6,701 bases of DNA from Oscillospiraceae bacterium (GTDB lineage Bacteria; Bacillota_A; Clostridia; Oscillospirales; WRJC01): assembly GCA_009785015.1 (NCBI GenBank), contig WQXD01000207.1, forward strand, positions 1-6,701, written 5' to 3'. Under the pieces are notes generated by a model. It saw only the letters and a program-made list of their open reading frames with translations, was not told the DNA's origin and did not search any database. A program made the translations under genes and the position numbers. This document shows, piece after piece, positions 5,346 to 6,701 of the stretch (positions are counted from its first letter, which is position 1; each line of letters opens with the position of its first letter).

Positions 5346-6701
5346 ATGGGCAGCTTAAATACAAACACAAATACAAACGAAGACGACCGGATGGAATTGG
5401 AAATCGATACGGGCGCAATTGAAACAATCGAAACCATAAACGAATACACCGAGGAGAATATTCAGGTTTTAGAAGGCCTTGAAGCCGTGAGGAAACGCCC
5501 GGGCATGTATATTTCCACTACGGGGCAAAGGGGCTTGCACCACTTGATTTACGAAATCGTGGACAACGCAATCGACGAGGCCTTGGCCGGGCGCTGCGAC
5601 AAAATAACCGTAGAGCTCAACAACGACGGTTCGGTTTCCGTCGAAGACAACGGCAAGGGCATCCCCGCGGGTATCCACCCTACGGCGGGCATCCCGACAA
5701 CGGAAGTCGTGTTCTGCACGCTGCACGCCGGGGGTAAATTCGGCGGCGGCGGCTATAAGATAGCGGGCGGGCTCCACGGGGTAGGCGCGTCCGTCGTGAA
5801 TGCGCTCAGCGAATGGCTTGAAATAATAAATTGCTACGACGGGCACGAATACACCCAGCGTTTCGAGAGGGGCGACGTCGCGAGGCCGCTTGAAAAAATC
5901 GGGCCGACGGACAAGCACGGGCTGTATGTGAGGTTCATGCCGGATAAAGAAATATTCGAATCGACGGAATTCGATTACCAAACAGTGCTCAACAGGATGA
6001 GGGAGCAGGCGTTTTTAAACGCGGGGCTGGCTATCGAAGTGTACGATTACCGGGAAAACATAACGGAAATGCTGATACCGTCGGAGGACGAAAACGCGGA
6101 GCCCGAGAATACCGCGGAAGAAACGCCCGAAACGGCGAAAAAAGACCGGTATAAAATATTAAAATACGACGGCGGGATAAAGAGCTTCGTCGAGCGCATA
6201 AACAGGCTGAAGCGCGGCGAGGTCCTGCACAGCGACGTCATATATCTTTTTGGGAAAAAAGACACGTCGATAGCCGAAATCGCGTTCCAGTACAACGACT
6301 CGTACAACGAAACGATACTGACATTCGCGAACAACATGAACACGACCGACGGCGGCACGCACGAAATCGGGTTTAAAACAGGCCTTTCTAAAGCGCTCAA
6401 CGATTACGCGAAAAAATACAACGTATTGAAAGGCGACGACAAGGCGCTTACGGGCGAAGATGTGCGCGAGGGGATAACGGCGATAGTGTCGGTGAAGCTG
6501 CAGGACGCGCAGTTCGAGAGCCAGACGAAAGTCAAGCTCGGGAACTCCGAAATCAGGACTTTTGTGTATAACCTCGTGGTTGAAAAGCTTTCGGAATATC
6601 TCGAAGAAAACCCCGCAATCGCGAAAACGATACTCGAAAAGTCGATACTCGCCGCAAGGGCGCGGGAAGCGGCGCGCGCGGCGCGCGAATCCACGCGCCG
6701 C
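5346..6701 (+). CDS. gyrB: DNA gyrase subunit B (5' part; runs off the window)
   Basis: ATPase subunit of gyrase, which introduces negative supercoils together with GyrA. The window holds 452 codons with no stop, of about 640 expected; the TOPRIM domain is beyond the end. GHKL ATPase motifs are YEIVDNAIDEALAG at 69-82 (catalytic Glu E70, Mg-binding N74), VEDNGKGIP at 99-107, and LHAGGKF with GGLHGVG at 141-147. The transducer domain shows DGGTHE at 335-340 and the QTK loop at 393-395 (K395). The last residues, AREAARAARESTRR, match the family just before the TOPRIM part. Unusual points: a 34-residue hydrophilic N-terminal extension with an Asn/Thr repeat, an acidic insert at about 240-267, and Thr170 at the position that aligns with E. 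coli Arg136. An internal ATG at 5391 is an alternative start but lacks a ribosome site. remB ends 30 bp upstream, so the genes are probably co-transcribed. Confidence 0.97.
   Translation, partial: MGSLNTNTNTNEDDRMELEIDTGAIETIETINEYTEENIQVLEGLEAVRKRPGMYISTTGQRGLHHLIYEIVDNAIDEALAGRCDKITVELNNDGSVSVEDNGKGIPAGIHPTAGIPTTEVVFCTLHAGGKFGGGGYKIAGGLHGVGASVVNALSEWLEIINCYDGHEYTQRFERGDVARPLEKIGPTDKHGLYVRFMPDKEIFESTEFDYQTVLNRMREQAFLNAGLAIEVYDYRENITEMLIPSEDENAEPENTAEETPETAKKDRYKILKYDGGIKSFVERINRLKRGEVLHSDVIYLFGKKDTSIAEIAFQYNDSYNETILTFANNMNTTDGGTHEIGFKTGLSKALNDYAKKYNVLKGDDKALTGEDVREGITAIVSVKLQDAQFESQTKVKLGNSEIRTFVYNLVVEKLSEYLEENPAIAKTILEKSILAARAREAARAARESTRR

Noticed and set aside
5469..5981. 170-residue open frame on the - strand opposite gyrB
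   Set aside because: Fully antisense to the conserved GyrB ATPase domain, no ribosome site or family resemblance; long only because of the codon use on the other strand.
1..6701. CRISPR arrays, insertion sequences, phage or defence genes
   Set aside because: No spaced direct repeats, transposase motifs, terminal inverted repeats or defence-type domains were found; apart from the left-hand remnant the window is core replication genes.

Overview
This window is the chromosomal replication-origin locus of a bacterium, most likely a low-to-moderate-GC Bacillota, probably a clostridial lineage. The evidence is the order dnaA - oriC - dnaN - recF - remB - gyrB, all on the + strand. A RemB/DUF370 gene between recF and gyrB is the arrangement known from Bacillus subtilis and its relatives. 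AT-rich spacers, frequent ATA (Ile) and AGG (Arg) codons and standard stop codons fit this. Genus cannot be read from the sequence.

Layout. Positions 1-496 hold the 3' part of a Gfo/Idh/MocA-type sugar oxidoreductase gene. It has lost its NAD-binding half within the visible sequence and looks like a degraded remnant. A 142-bp spacer follows, with a weak AT-rich hairpin and a plausible sigma-A promoter, then dnaA (639-2132). The 511-bp dnaA-dnaN spacer is the origin. It carries three perfect DnaA boxes (TTATCCACA), three TTATCAACA boxes, further near-matches, a 17-bp direct repeat made of paired weak boxes, a short GC hairpin and a 24-bp pure A/T stretch that is the best DNA-unwinding candidate. 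A second promoter and a ribosome-binding site then lead into dnaN (2644-3861). recF (3875-5020), remB (5022-5315) and gyrB (5346 to the window end, incomplete) follow with gaps of 13, 1 and 30 bp, which indicates one transcription unit.

How the genes work together. DnaA binds the boxes and opens the AT-rich DNA. DnaN is the sliding clamp of the replicative polymerase. RecF loads the recombination machinery at gaps. GyrB is the ATPase half of DNA gyrase and relieves torsion. RemB is a small regulator of the RemA/RemB family.

I found no previously undescribed system. The points worth a second look are variations on a core locus: the alternative TTATCAACA box alongside an altered DnaA recognition motif, a perfect inverted pair of those boxes inside the last codons of remB, the absence of yaaA and of rpmH from their usual places, insertions in DnaN and GyrB, and a non-arginine residue at the GyrB aminocoumarin-contact position.
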